DNA of 64,000 nt from Sesamum alatum (Eukaryota > Streptophyta > Magnoliopsida > Lamiales > Pedaliaceae). The translations under genes and the position numbers were made by a program. The notes below the pieces were generated by a model that had not been told where the DNA came from, searched no databases, and saw only the letters and a list, made by a program, of their open reading frames with translations. The stretch lies in the NCBI GenBank assembly GCA_034509735.1, contig JACGWO010000005.1, positions 30,410,479 through 30,474,478 of the forward strand, in the 5' to 3' direction. Positions 54,336-64,000 of this stretch are shown here, piece after piece (positions within the stretch are counted from its first letter, which is position 1; the number at the start of each line of letters is the position of its first letter).

Positions 54336-56060
54336 TTGGGGGGGGAATGTTCTTCGGCTCCTAGGTCTCGTTGTAGGGTCATGGACGTAGAGGTTTGTGA
54401 TAGCATCATAGGATTGGAGGAGCTTCGTTTTTTGGAGGCTAACTATAATTCTTTTCCTCCAGTTGAGTTCCTTCTTCCTTCCTGTGGGGATCGTGTCAAG
54501 TCTCCTCCGTCTGGTTTTTTCACGGTCTATTCTGTGTATTTTTCTTCGGGGTTCATTCTTCCGCCTCACCCTCCTTTAGTGGAAATTATTCGTAGCGTTG
54601 GCGTTAGTGTCAGTCAGCTTACTCCCAATGCTTTCATGTTCTTCTTGGATTTTCTTCATCGTTTCAGTGAGTTAGACTTATCTCCTTCTGTAGAAGCTTT
54701 TCATACTCTATTTTCAGTCAAGAAGGTAGTGAACGACTCTTTCTTCTATTTCTACCCTCGCAATGGTTGTAAGTTTTTGGAGGGTTGTACTTCCTCTCGC
54801 GGTCCTTGGAAGGAGAAATTCCTTTACGTTCGAGATTCTGATTGGGGTTTGTGTGCTCCTTGGGTTGATTCTTCCCTTGATTTTCCCCCCAACCATGATC
54901 TCAAGATGTCTTATATTGGGGCTGGTTTGTTCGACCAAGTTTTCAATGTGACGGGCTTGTTCTCCGATGGTAACTTTTTTCTATTCTTTATCTTTTTCTT
55001 TATTCTTTTCTCTTTTAACTCTTAGCTTGTGGCTCATGTGTTTCGCCTTCTATTTTTCAGGGAAGAAGTTGTCTTTGGAGGATGTGCGCCGCTTCAAGGC
55101 TTCCCGGGATGGAGGTTCTTCCGGGGCTTCTGCTCGTGCCTGTCCTCCTCCTCCGCCTCCGCCTCCGCATGGCAAGGGCGACAGGCGGGGTTCTAGTCCT
55201 TCCCGGGTGCGGGATGCTTCTGGCGGTCGGCGTTCTCCTCCTCCAAGTTCTGGTGGGAGTGGTTCAAAACGCCCCCGAGACGCGTCTACTGATTCTCCTT
55301 CACATGGTCTTGGGAAAGGATACTTCACTTACGGAACTAATCGTCGTGGGGATGTCTTTTCTTATTGGGACGCGGCTGATGTGAATATAGCGAGGGAGAA
55401 ACTCCGTCCCACCATCAGTGAGTTCGACGTGACGAAGTTTTCCTCCCTTTCGGATGATGGCTTTGTGAGCATGCTTTGCGGAGAGTCCGCTCGGGTATGT
55501 ATTTTCGCATTGCTTTCGTTTCATTTGTGGGATTTTGGCAAAAGTTTTTTATTTCTTTCCTCTCATAGGTGAATACTTTAGCGGAGGTGGCTTCCAAGCG
55601 CTTTGAGAAGTACCAGGAGGAGATAGCTCGTTTGTCTTCCGCGCTTGCAGACTCTACGAAAGCGAAGGAGCGTTTGGAGGGGGAGCTTGCCGACGCCGTG
55701 GCGCTTGGGAAGGAGTTGAAGGATTCTCTCCATCGAGAGGTTAGTTCTGGTTCCCGATTCCTGAAGTCTGACGCGGGGAAGCTTTACTTAGAGTGCGTTA
55801 AAGCTGACTTCAGAGAGGAGTTTGAGAAGTCTGGGGATTTCGAGCTTGCGGCACTCGCCAAGGCCGAGGAGGTTTATGACCAGACCATCAGGGAGTGTCG
55901 TGCAACCTTGCGTTCTTGCGGTCGTTTTCCTGGGGAGGATTTTCTATTCCTTGATCCTTCGGTGGCGGAGCTTGGAGGTCCTGAGGTTGAGGGAGGTACT
56001 ACTGAAAATGGGGAGGTTGTGATTGTTCCTGTTGATGTTCCTGCGGCGGATGCCTCCTAG
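54336..56060 (+). CDS. Antisense gene of the retrotransposon, Transposase_28-like (putative gypsy-type transposon domain)
   Basis: Three exons in consistent phase: to 54969, 55061-55494 and 55569-56060 (introns GATG|GTAACT...TTTCAG|GG and CTCGG|GTATG...CATAG|GTG). From 54336 they give 519 residues. The first exon has FFTVYSVYFSSGFILPPHPP, LVEIIRSVGVSVSQLTPNAF and FLDFLHRFSEL, matching my memory of Pfam Transposase_28 (PF04195), found in antisense ORFs of plant gypsy elements. The second exon is Pro/Ser/Arg-rich; the last is a charged helix (KYQEEIARLSSALADSTKA) ending VPVDVPAADAS. It encodes no catalytic transposase motif. Function unknown. The start at 54336 is a frame edge after a G-run; a likely internal Met is at 54381 (MDVEVCDS). 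Confidence 0.72.
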
Positions 56061-56762
56061 AGTAATAGGATTTATCACTTTTTCCTGCTTCTAGTACTTT
56101 GATACATAGATGTTTTTCTCGGGGTGTTTCCCCTTACATTCCGTTTTATGGACACATTTATGCATACATTTTATATATATGTCATTGTTTTCATTCTCAA
56201 TTTCTTTGAAGTATTTTCTTTGGGAGTTCCCATGCTATGGAGCTCTCTTTGTTTATAGGAGATTTTTGATAGGAGTTCCCATTCTATGGAACTCTCTATG
56301 TTTATAGAGGATTTTCTCGGCCTTTTTCACTCCGGGGGGGGGGGGGGTACCTCCCCTCAAGGTAGTTTTTGGCCTTATTCTTCCGGACTGCCATGTTTTG
56401 AACAGCCTTTTGGAAATTTTATTATAATTATTATTGCATAATATTGGCGTGTACTATCACGCGTGGGTAATTGAAAATAGAAACCTGTCAGAACGAATTT
56501 GCTCGAAGGAAATCACAATTTTTATTCAATAGGAAAGAAATGGTTACACATAGTACTTTTTCATGTTCTTTTTGCATTCCAAGTTCAAGGGAGCTGGCTT
56601 CCACTTCCTTCTCTAATTTATTTTATTCTCCTCGGGGCCAAAGCTTCGCTTCTTCTGCTTCACAGTTTCTGCTCTTGTTTTGCCCCCATGGTCGTTCCAA
56701 CTGATGAGAATTCTTTGGGCTCGTTTTCTATCATCTGAACATTCTTTGTCTTCCTGCCGCCA
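56061..56762. other. Non-coding spacer of the element with a short tandem repeat and G14
   Basis: Between the convergent ends of the antisense gene and gag. A roughly 50-bp unit is present twice at about 56220-56315 (GGGAGTTCCCATGCTATGG and AGGAGTTCCCATTCTATGG). A 14-G run lies at 56334-56347. It probably holds the 3' untranslated regions of both genes. Confidence 0.6.
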
Positions 56763-58565
56763 TCAGTTTCTCACCTTCTGTCCTCCTCTTCTTTTATTCT
56801 TGGTTATGTTTTTCTGACAAGCGATGTGTTGGGGAGGATCGAAGTAGTGTTCTTTTTGCCCCCTCTCTGTTTCTGATGATTGGCTGCTTCTTCCTCTTCT
56901 CGAACTCATTCCTTTTCGGTGGACATTGGCGTGGCGTTCTCTTGCGAGGCGGCGATCTACAATCTCTTCTCCAACAAGTCCTCTCGTGATCACCCCTATT
57001 ATTCCTGCTGTCGGGAAATTTTCAATTCCTTTGCCTTTGTGGTTGGATGCTTCTCCCTGTTCCACATTCTGATCGAATCTTTGATCGATAACTGTTGATT
57101 CTTGACCTCGGCTTCGTCCTTCCACATATTCCTTCAAATATCCTCTTTGGATTAATTTCTCGATCTCGTTTTTTAGGTGATAGCAGTCTCTCGTGCTATG
57201 CCCTCGGTCCTTGTGGAATCGACAATATTTGTCTGACTTCGAACGTTTCGAATTATCCTTCATTTTCCTTGGCCATTGGACGATCCCTTGTTGCTCTGCT
57301 ACAACGAGAATTTCTGCCCTCGGAGCTCTGAGAGGGCTATATCTTGTAAAGCTAGTTGGGGGCATGTGTCTTTGCTCTTCCGCTTGCTCTTCTCTCCTTG
57401 GGTCTTTCTTCTCTCCTTCTCGCGCTTTCCTTTTGTTTGACTGTTCTGTTTTTGGTTTACTAGCCTCTTCAATACGGATGTATTTGGCGGCTCTCTTCAT
57501 CAGTTCGTCCAATGTCGACGGTGGTTTGCCAGCGATAGATTCGCGGAAGCGTCCTCTTCGCAATCCCTGTTGCAATATGCTCGCTAGCAATTCATGGTTG
57601 AAGTGGGGGACTTCGAGGACAACGCCGGAAAATCTTTGTATATAGTCTCTTAAGCTCTCTTGCTCCTGTTGGACTATGGTGAAGAGGTATGCCGCGGTTT
57701 TCGGATGACTTTTGTTGATGGAAAAGTGGTGCAGAAATCGTTGCGAGAGTTGTTCGAAGCTTTCTATGGTGTATGCAGGGAGTTGATTAAACTACGCCAT
57801 AGCTTTTCCCGCCAGGGTTGTACGGAACACTTTACAGTATCCGGCATCGCTCATATCTAGCAAGTCCGCCTTGGCCAAAAATTTGTCTAGATGGTCCTCG
57901 GGATCTGTGGTTCCGTCATAATCCGCCAAATGTGGCAACCTTAGGCCTTGAGGTAAAGCCTCTACCAGTATTTGCATGGAGAATGGGCTCCTCCTTGCTG
58001 GGGCCACAGCCATCGGGACCAGGTCCTGCGGGGCGCTCCGGAGCCGAGGGGTTTGGAGATGCGAACTGTCGCCTCTCGTTTTGCTTGGAAAATCTTCATC
58101 TCTCCTTCCCCGCTGAGCTCCTACATCCTTATTCCGCCGGGGGAGGCTGGGAGGTTGGGAGGCTTGTATGCTTTCTTCTTCTTCGCCCATGGACATGTCC
58201 TGGGGGCCATCCTCCCTCGACTCATTATCCCCGTGGGCGGAGGATGTACCTCGGCCTCGGCGGGGGGAACGAGGGGGAGTAGGCTCTCGAAGACGATTTA
58301 CCATGAAATGCATGATCACCCTCTCGGCTGCTTTTGCCGATGCATCTTCAATCATCTTTTGCAATGCTTCAACTGTCATTTTGAACATCGGCGGTGGGGC
58401 TTCGCTGGCTCCTTCCCCCCTTTCTTCCCGTTCCCTCCTGTGGTCTTGCTGAGGACCCAGGCTCATGTGCTCCAAGGGAGGGAGCTCTCCTTCGTTATCT
58501 TGGGGAGCTCTTGTCCTTCGCTCCTCATTCATCTCCAAGTCTCTAGCCATGGATCGGGTTTGCAT
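56763..58565 (-). pseudogene. Gypsy gag, one in-frame stop
   Basis: Structural gag protein of the element (retrotransposon gag domain). The chosen start is MQTRSMARDLEMNEER at 58565. The N-terminal half is charged and Pro/Arg-rich. The gag core begins LPHLADYDGTTDPEDHLDKF. A TAG at 57792-57794 replaces the tryptophan expected in the AMAWF motif; beyond it the same frame continues uninterrupted (QQEQESLRDYIQRF, LLASILQQGLRRGRFRESI). It ends with a zinc-knuckle-like CRFHKDRGHSTRDCYHLK and GYLKEYV, then a stop at 56763. No protease follows. A single-base change (G to A) explains the break. Confidence 0.88.
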
Positions 58566-58587
58566 TCTCAGTATTACGATTGAAAAG

Positions 58588-58605
58588 TTCCCACAGACGG
58601 CGCCA
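58588..58605 (-). promoter_or_regulatory. Primer-binding site
   Basis: Three bases inside the 5' LTR the minus strand reads TGGCGCCGTCTGTGGG. The first nine bases, TGGCGCCGT, would pair with the 3' end of plant tRNA-Asp as I remember it; the rest does not match that tRNA well, so tRNA identity is uncertain. Confidence 0.7.
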
Positions 58606-58608
58606 AGT

Positions 58609-59070
58609 TGATGTTGCAAGAATTTAGAAGAATTAGTCAACAACAACGTGATAAAATAGTAAATATAATAATCGAATTAATTTATAACAATCGGGCACAA
58701 TCGACAACACGTACAAGCCGATCCAAGAATATTGATTGAATTGATATACTAGTAGAGTTCTTACAAAAATCCCCCCTCTCTTAATGAAGGGATGAATCTC
58801 ATATTTATACTAGAAGTTTATTTACAGTATGTATGGCGTAATGTCTTTATCGTCCTTCTTCTCCATGTCTTCAGATATAAATGGTAACGTTTTACGAGGA
58901 CATAAGGGTCTTTTCCTTGCTTCCTCATTGATGAGGGGGTTTCCATGGATCAAGCCTTATTTGCTTGATTCCCTCCATGTTTTAATGGCTTTGGTTAATT
59001 TCCCTTGATTCTCTCTCACATGATGGGAGAAAATAAATGCTACTTTGACTTGGTCATTTTCTCCATATCA
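58609..59070 (-). repeat. 5' LTR of the retrotransposon
   Basis: 462 bp, the partner of 52869-53330. Visible differences (left/right copy, plus strand) are ACGGTATG/ACAGTATG, GTACGGCG/GTATGGCG and TTATTGTCC/TTATCGTCC, all transitions. Confidence 0.95.
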
Positions 59071-59075
59071 GTAGA

Positions 59076-59530
59076 CATACATAGGCACGATCCATCTGGT
59101 TATATAAGTTTTTCACAAAGTCCTAATACATTATTGTCACGAGTTTTAGAAAGGAGAGATCCACTAATTCCTTGATAGTAATATGTTTGGTATAACTCGA
59201 GAGAACATATCAGATTAAATTGGGAAAACCCCCACTTTCTGAAAATACTCGTTTGGTCGATTACTTCATTAATCTTGTATTCATTGTATTGATTGGGTGG
59301 ACATATAGCCGTAACATCTTTTCTATATCTGCATTTCTCTCCGACGTACTAATTTGCCGTAGTTGTTTTTATTGATTTCTCTTAGTTACCGTAAATCATC
59401 ACAAACTTTCGGCCATCCAAATAATTAGGGGTTAGTTAGAGTTGAGGTAATTAGTTCGTTAAATCCTCGTGGGATCGATATCTTTTATACTACTTGATAG
59501 TTAGTGCACTTGCCGTTGACCTATATGCAT
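59076..59530 (+). other. Right half of the host of the LTR element
   Basis: Continuation of the 51936-52868 host sequence after the GTAGA duplication. Non-coding; ends with CTCGTGGGATCGATATC and GTGCACTTGCCGTTGACC. Confidence 0.4.
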
Positions 59531-59925
59531 TTTTTGCAATCAAAGTCGAAGCTTCGGCAAATTTTCCTTGGAATACTTCCATTGCAAATTTGCCACGAAA
59601 TTTGCAACTAATCACATTCGCAGGCAAATGAGGCAATGGATTTGTAATTATGTGATGAATTATTTTCCTTGCCAACATTTTGCCACAGACATTGCAGCAG
59701 AACAAAGCCGTTGCAAATTAATAAAAAAATTTACCACGATTTTTGCAATGACATTCAAGTCACATTATTTGTTTTATAATGTCGCAACGACCCTTGCAAT
59801 GATTTTCTTGGAATATATTTCGTTGCAAATTAAATAGACGCGTTTCCAATGGAGTTTGCAGCGAAAAAATTATTCCATGGCAAAGTTGCCGACAATTTTG
59901 CAACCATTTTTGCAACGACCTATAA
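59531..59925. repeat. TTGCAA-rich subterminal-repeat DNA (CACTA-like)
   Basis: At least ten short motifs of the type TTGCAAATT, TTGCAACGA or GTTGCAAATT, or their close variants, lie within 400 bp, spaced 10-50 bp. Dense short motifs of this kind are typical of the transposase-binding subterminal regions of CACTA elements. No CACTA terminus was found next to it, and the frames over it are artefacts. Confidence 0.45.
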
Positions 59926-60350
59926 AGCTATAACAATTCGTACATGCCAACTCGCGCCAATAATCATTGAGCCGTTAGTTTTGCCACATAATATTAGTTT
60001 TTTCTATACATTATTGAAAGAATCGTTTGGCCGTCTGCCTTCACCTATTGAACAATTGGAGAAGTGTTGGAAAACAATAAAAGGAAATTGGGCTGGCCTG
60101 AGAGATGAGGATGCAGTGAAAAATTTATATTATTTAAAATGATATTAAAGTAAAAAATTTACATTGTCTTCAAGATACTTGCTAATTATATTGTTTTTAA
60201 TTCTATAGGAATTTTTTTTGAAAATTCTATAGGAAAATTTAAAAGGGTAAAACTTTATAAGGGTGAAAAAGGAGAAATCGCTTTTTCTAGTCGAAAATTT
60301 CATCCATAAGACTGATTTAAAGTGAATTGAAAAGACATGAATAAATTTAA
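59926..60350. other. Unassigned DNA
   Basis: A reading frame ending LPSPIEQLEKCWKTIKGNW (to 60142) is short and without a family I can name. Otherwise nothing is seen. Confidence 0.3.
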
Positions 60351-60545
60351 GGGTAAATTACAAAGAACTCCCTTGATATTTGGTATAATTACGAATACGC
60401 CCTTATTGTTTGAAAAATTACCAAAGTATCCCTGATTTTAACGGGCGTCCAACAAATAGTCCAATCCATTAAGTTTTCATCAATTTTTTATGGTGAGTTG
60501 ACCAAAATGTTCTTGTAGACTATAAATTATTTGATGGGGTGTCAT
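60351..60545 (+). repeat. Truncated AATTACA-type repeat
   Basis: GGGTAAATTACAAAGAACTC, GGTATAATTACGAATACGCC and AACGGGCGTCCAACAAATAG have the layout of the left arm of the GGGATAATTACA-type elements. No right arm. Confidence 0.45.
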
Positions 60546-60648
60546 AAGCACCAAAAATAAATTCCTACTGATACTTTTCAAAAAATGATGAGTAAGGTCG
60601 ATTACACAGAGATTGGTTATAAGTCGATTCCTTCAAATAAAATAAAAG

Positions 60649-60679
60649 AGGGTGGGGTGGGGTGGGGTGGGGTGGGGTT
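60649..60679. repeat. (GGGGT)n minisatellite
   Basis: About five to six GGGGT units in tandem (TGGGGTGGGGTGGGGT and on). Confidence 0.95.
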
Positions 60680-61351
60680 GTTTGAGATTTAATTAGATGA
60701 TGAGTTAAAGACAATGAATAAATATATGAGAAAACTTTTCGGTTGAAGTCAAGTTCATGCTTGATTCCACTAATCATCACTGATGCTTAGGTGACAAACG
60801 TTCAAACAGATAAATTGATTATGGTCATTGGTAGGACCTAACAACCTTATATTTTCTTACCTTTTCATTAGCCAAAGAATGTCCGTTAGCTAATTCCCTA
60901 ATCAATGAACAAAACTGAGTGTCCACAAGATTTAATTCACCAATAGCATTAAGAATTAGATAGCCCAACTTTAACTAATAAATTCCTACAAGGGTATATT
61001 TAAGTTAGATCATGCACTCCCCATAACATAATTAACTACTGTGACATAACAAATTATGGTATGTTGCCGTTAGTTATTGAACTAAACAAATAATTACGAA
61101 TTTGCAAGTTCAATTGACTAAGCAAATATTCTTGATAATGAATAATTGGTCATATCATTCATAAATCAGATCATTTGTGATGAGAGCATAGAGAATAACA
61201 CAAATATCTAATTAAACGAAAGTATAAAGCATATAGAAGATCTCACAATGTGTAAATTTCAACCATTCATCATAACTTCAACCGAAAAGTACAAGAATTA
61301 GCCTAACAAACTAATAGAATGACACATAGAGAAAAGGTGGAATTCCATTAG
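60680..61351. other. Intergenic DNA
   Basis: No gene or element recognised. Confidence 0.3.
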
Positions 61352-61354
61352 TAA

Positions 61355-61984
61355 GAGGGTGTTTGGCTAAGCTTTTTTAAAACATCTTATAAGCTCCTAC
61401 ATCTTATAAGATGTTTTAGGAGTTTAAAAGATGTTGGATCTTATTTTAAAATAAGTTCTTAGAGTGTTTGGATAAAATAAGATGTTCTAACTTATAAGAT
61501 GTTTTTGCATCTTATAAAATATTATGGTGTTTGGCATAATAAGGTCTTTTCATTGTAAAATGACCAAAAAGGACATATTCTGTATTTTAATATTTTAAAA
61601 ATACTTTCATAAATAGTACACATTAGTTTAACTTCAAATAAAAAATCTAATAGATAATATTTTTTAAAAAGTAAGAAAATGATGATAATTATTACCTAAA
61701 TTTTTGAATAAAAATAATATATATGTACATTAATGTTAGTCGAATATTATGACATTGATATATAATTGATATTCTCTTTGTTAACGAAATGACTATTTTC
61801 TAGTCGTATAATTTTTAATGTCATTAGTTTATAATTTTTCAGTAGATATAATATCAATAACAATCTTATTTTTGTTTAATACATAATAATTTTTTAAGTA
61901 ATGAAGTATTTTCTCTTTTTCAATTGCAAGAAAAATTAAATACCATTAAATTTTTTAAAATCTTGAGAGAGAAAGTGTATTTGT

Positions 61985-62050
<66 letters not shown>

Positions 62051-62319
62051 GTGTGTCTGGGTGTGTGTGGGAGAGTGTGTGTGTAAATGATGATATTTTT
62101 ATCTAATTATACATTAATCTTATATAGCTTATGAGATCTTATGAAAAATGTTGGAGGAGGTTAACTTTTTTTAAAGAGCATATAAGATCCAAAACATCTT
62201 ATTTTGAAATCTTATAAGCTCTTTAAATAAAATTTGCCAAACGCTTTTTTAGAGCTTATAAGCTCCTCAAAATATCTTAAAAGATGTTTTGAGGAGTTTA
62301 TAAGCTTAGCCAAACCCTC
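61355..62319. mobile_element. Tourist-like element (PIF/Harbinger), 965 bp
   Basis: Left end GAGGGTGTTTGGCTAAGC and right end GCTTAGCCAAACCCTC are inverted, and the pairing extends into repeated ATCTTATAAG blocks on both sides. The target TAA is duplicated (61352-61354, 62320-62322). The interior is AT-rich and contains a (CG)n(GA)n microsatellite. No transposase. The 60-codon RERERE frame is from the microsatellite. Confidence 0.8.
61984..62084. repeat. (CG)n(GA)n(TG)n compound microsatellite
   Basis: A GCGCGCGC run to about 61999, then about 24 GA units to 62047, then GTGTGT-type repeats. It sits inside the Tourist-like element. Confidence 0.95.
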
Positions 62320-62322
62320 TAA

Positions 62323-63052
62323 ATCAACACTAAGTCAAGAGATAAGGATAAGATGGAAGATGAGATATTTGACATAAGAATAACATAACTATTTATACTA
62401 TTAGTACCCCAATGAACATGAACACTAAAGTGGGGTCGATACCTAATTGCTCTAAAACAATTAACCAAGTTGACTCCATGGTCCTAGCAAGATTCTCAAG
62501 CAAATGAGTTACCTAAAATTCGTGCAGCAATCAGTCTTTCTTCAGCAACAAAATTCGTTCCTTTTCCTTTCATCTATAGATTTGCTGTTGCGTTAAGCGT
62601 CGGTGCATCTAATCGAATTTGTAAATCTGCCACAATTTCCTCATTTATCTAAATTCTCTCCAATTGCCACTTTTTAGCTCCATATCACCATTTTGCGCAA
62701 AACTACCATATAATTAGGAGTATTTAGTACTTGCAAGACGACATTATCTCCATAAAATTGACAGATTATGCGCTTATCAGTATTACTTGTTTTTTTAGAA
62801 AAATGAATTTTCGTATGGATTTATTGGACAATATTTTTTTTTACAATTTTTTAATTTTTTCCATCCATCTTGTCCAATTTTTTCACAATTCTTTAAATTC
62901 TTCTAGAAAAACAAAAAATAAAAAAATGCAACAAGTGCAAAGTTACAATTTTAAGCCTCCATCCAAAAATTATATGATTTTACAAAACATAAGTAGGTAT
63001 TAACAATTTATCAAACATTGAAAAGTGATAATAATTTGAGGAAAACTTATTC
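62323..63052. other. AT-rich intergenic DNA
   Basis: I see no gene. Confidence 0.3.
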
Positions 63053-63517
63053 GTTATGTTCAGTTTTGTTTTTGGAATGTTTTGTTTTATTTTATGGAGA
63101 TAGAGAGAGAAAAATAAAGATAAGTACGTGTGTGTTAGAGATAATGTGTATATTTGGGTTTATTTTTGGAGTTACTTTTAAATAGTGTAAAAAATATATT
63201 GTATGTACCGTGTTGTATATTGGGAGACAAAAACTACTGTTCATTATCTATCATATCTCTTGATATATTTTTATAAATGTATATATATATATATAGTAAT
63301 ATTTATTTTTTATGTATGTATTATGTTGTATATTAGGAGATAAAAACTACTGTTCATTGTCAAATCATGTATTTTTTTTATATATTTTTATAAATATATA
63401 TAATAATATTTGCTTATTTTTAGATAAATGTATTATATATGAAATAATAAATCGATATTATCTAAAACACTCAATAAAAGTATTTTGAATAATTTTATAT
63501 GTGATTTTATTTTCTCA
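63053..63517 (+). repeat. Dispersed 'GGAGATAGAGAGA' repeat, copy C
   Basis: Contains GGAGATAGAGAGAGAAAAAT, GTGTGTGTTAGAGATAA, the duplicated GGAGACAAAAACTACTG unit (two copies about 110 bp apart) and ends GTGATTTTATTTTCTCA. Closest to copy B at 41677-42120. Confidence 0.85.
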
Positions 63518-63634
63518 CCCTCTCGAATACCGAAAGAAAATAAAAACAATCATAGGGATTCTAACTTGCTCCTAATTTAAAGTAGAATCGAAAAGTGGGA
63601 AATCAAAATGAATTTTAAGGGATATGGTGTAGAA

Positions 63635-63943
63635 TATATAGAGACATACATAATGAATTGACTGAAAATGGCCCCACTAAATCCTACCTGCAAACCCCAC
63701 ATCTCACATCGTCACCTTCTTTCCTCACAATTAACTGAAAATCTCTACTCAGACTTCAACCCCACAAGCCATTCTTTATTCTTCCGCCTCCCCTTCTCCC
63801 GCCACCTACTGCACCGCCCCTTTCTTCCCGCTGCCGCCATTCACAAGCTTACTTGCACGCATACAATCCCACGATCAAGGACAAGATAAAGCAAAAATCA
63901 AGAAAAGAAGCAGCAAAACAGAGAGTTCTGTTGGAGCCCGGGA
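63635..63943 (+). promoter_or_regulatory. Promoter and 5' leader of the DnaJ gene
   Basis: TATATAG at 63635-63641, then a C-rich leader-like stretch to the ATG at 63944. The TATA assignment is an inference. Confidence 0.4.
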
Positions 63944-64000
63944 ATGGGAGTAGACTATTACAATATCCTGAAGGTGAACCGCAGCGCCAGCGATGAGGAC
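63944..64000 (+). CDS. DnaJ (Hsp40) co-chaperone, N-terminal start only
   Basis: The last 19 codons in the window read MGVDYYNILKVNRSASDED, the opening of a J-domain: helix I with YY.ILKV, which recruits and stimulates Hsp70. The family match is clear, most like plant type II (DNAJB-like) proteins that start MGVDYY. The HPD motif and the rest of the gene are beyond the window edge. The ATG is the first in frame after a long leader and is followed directly by the conserved sequence. Confidence 0.88.
   Translation, partial: MGVDYYNILKVNRSASDED

Larger units (their letters stand above)
52869..59070 (-). mobile_element. Young non-autonomous LTR retrotransposon (gypsy, Tat-like) with antisense gene
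   Basis: This 6202-bp element has two 462-bp LTRs that differ at three positions by my reading. Both ends are TG...CA, and the flanks are an exact GTAGA target duplication (52864-52868 and 59071-59075). The minus strand is the genomic RNA sense: PBS next to the right LTR and gag at 58565-56763. Protease, reverse transcriptase and integrase are not recognisable. In their place the plus strand carries an intron-containing antisense gene (to 56060). Antisense extra ORFs are known in Tat/Grande-type gypsy elements. Movement must have been in trans. Confidence 0.93.

Noticed and set aside
57818..58583. Overlapping plus-strand frames of 154 and 203 codons
   Set aside because: Antisense to gag, which has recognisable gag-domain and zinc-knuckle motifs; the plus frames have none.
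59849..60142. 97-codon plus frame after the TTGCAA array
   Set aside because: Overlaps the repeat array and has no recognisable domain; most likely chance.
61924..62106. 60-codon frame with RERERE repeats
   Set aside because: Produced by the GA microsatellite.

Overview
The window is nuclear DNA of a flowering plant, most likely a eudicot. The gene families are plant-specific (LOB-domain factor, calcium-dependent protein kinase), introns follow plant GT-AG usage with AT-rich interiors, and the intergenic DNA is very AT-rich and full of plant transposable elements. I cannot place the species. I recognise four host genes. A class I LOB-domain transcription factor lies at the left edge (minus strand). 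A 15-exon USP53/54-like ubiquitin-hydrolase-related gene covers 17482-28153 (minus); joining its exons keeps frame throughout and gives 1624 residues. A seven-exon CPK10/CPK30-type calcium-dependent protein kinase covers 43510-47875 (plus, 542 residues). The first 19 codons of a DnaJ-type co-chaperone sit at the right edge (plus). They look like independent genes and show no operon-like or pathway link.

Layout. 1-1.3 kb: LOB gene and its upstream region. 1.3-16.3 kb: transposon-rich DNA with a truncated foldback MITE cut by a Helitron-like end, a decayed L1-type LINE (minus), decayed Ty1/copia fragments (minus) preceded by a four-copy tandem repeat, and an intact foldback MITE. 16.3-28.6 kb: the ubiquitin-hydrolase-related gene. 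28.6-43.1 kb: gene-poor DNA with CACTA-like ends, a Mutator-type MITE with a perfect 9-bp target duplication, a hAT-like element and a Tourist-like MITE with TAA duplications. 43.3-47.9 kb: the kinase. 48-63.5 kb: a MITE-like repeat, a tRNA-derived SINE with target duplications, a Helitron-like insertion inside a repetitive host, a young LTR retrotransposon, TTGCAA-rich subterminal-repeat DNA, a second Tourist-like element and the third copy of a dispersed repeat. 63.6-64 kb: DnaJ promoter, leader and start.

The most interesting object is the LTR retrotransposon at 52869-59070. It has two 462-bp LTRs that differ at only three sites by my reading, and a perfect GTAGA target duplication. On the minus strand it carries gag with a single in-frame stop and no recognisable pol. 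On the plus strand it carries an intron-containing antisense gene with a Transposase_28-like ('putative gypsy-type transposon') region and a charged C-terminal helix. It is a recent, non-autonomous, bidirectionally coding element.
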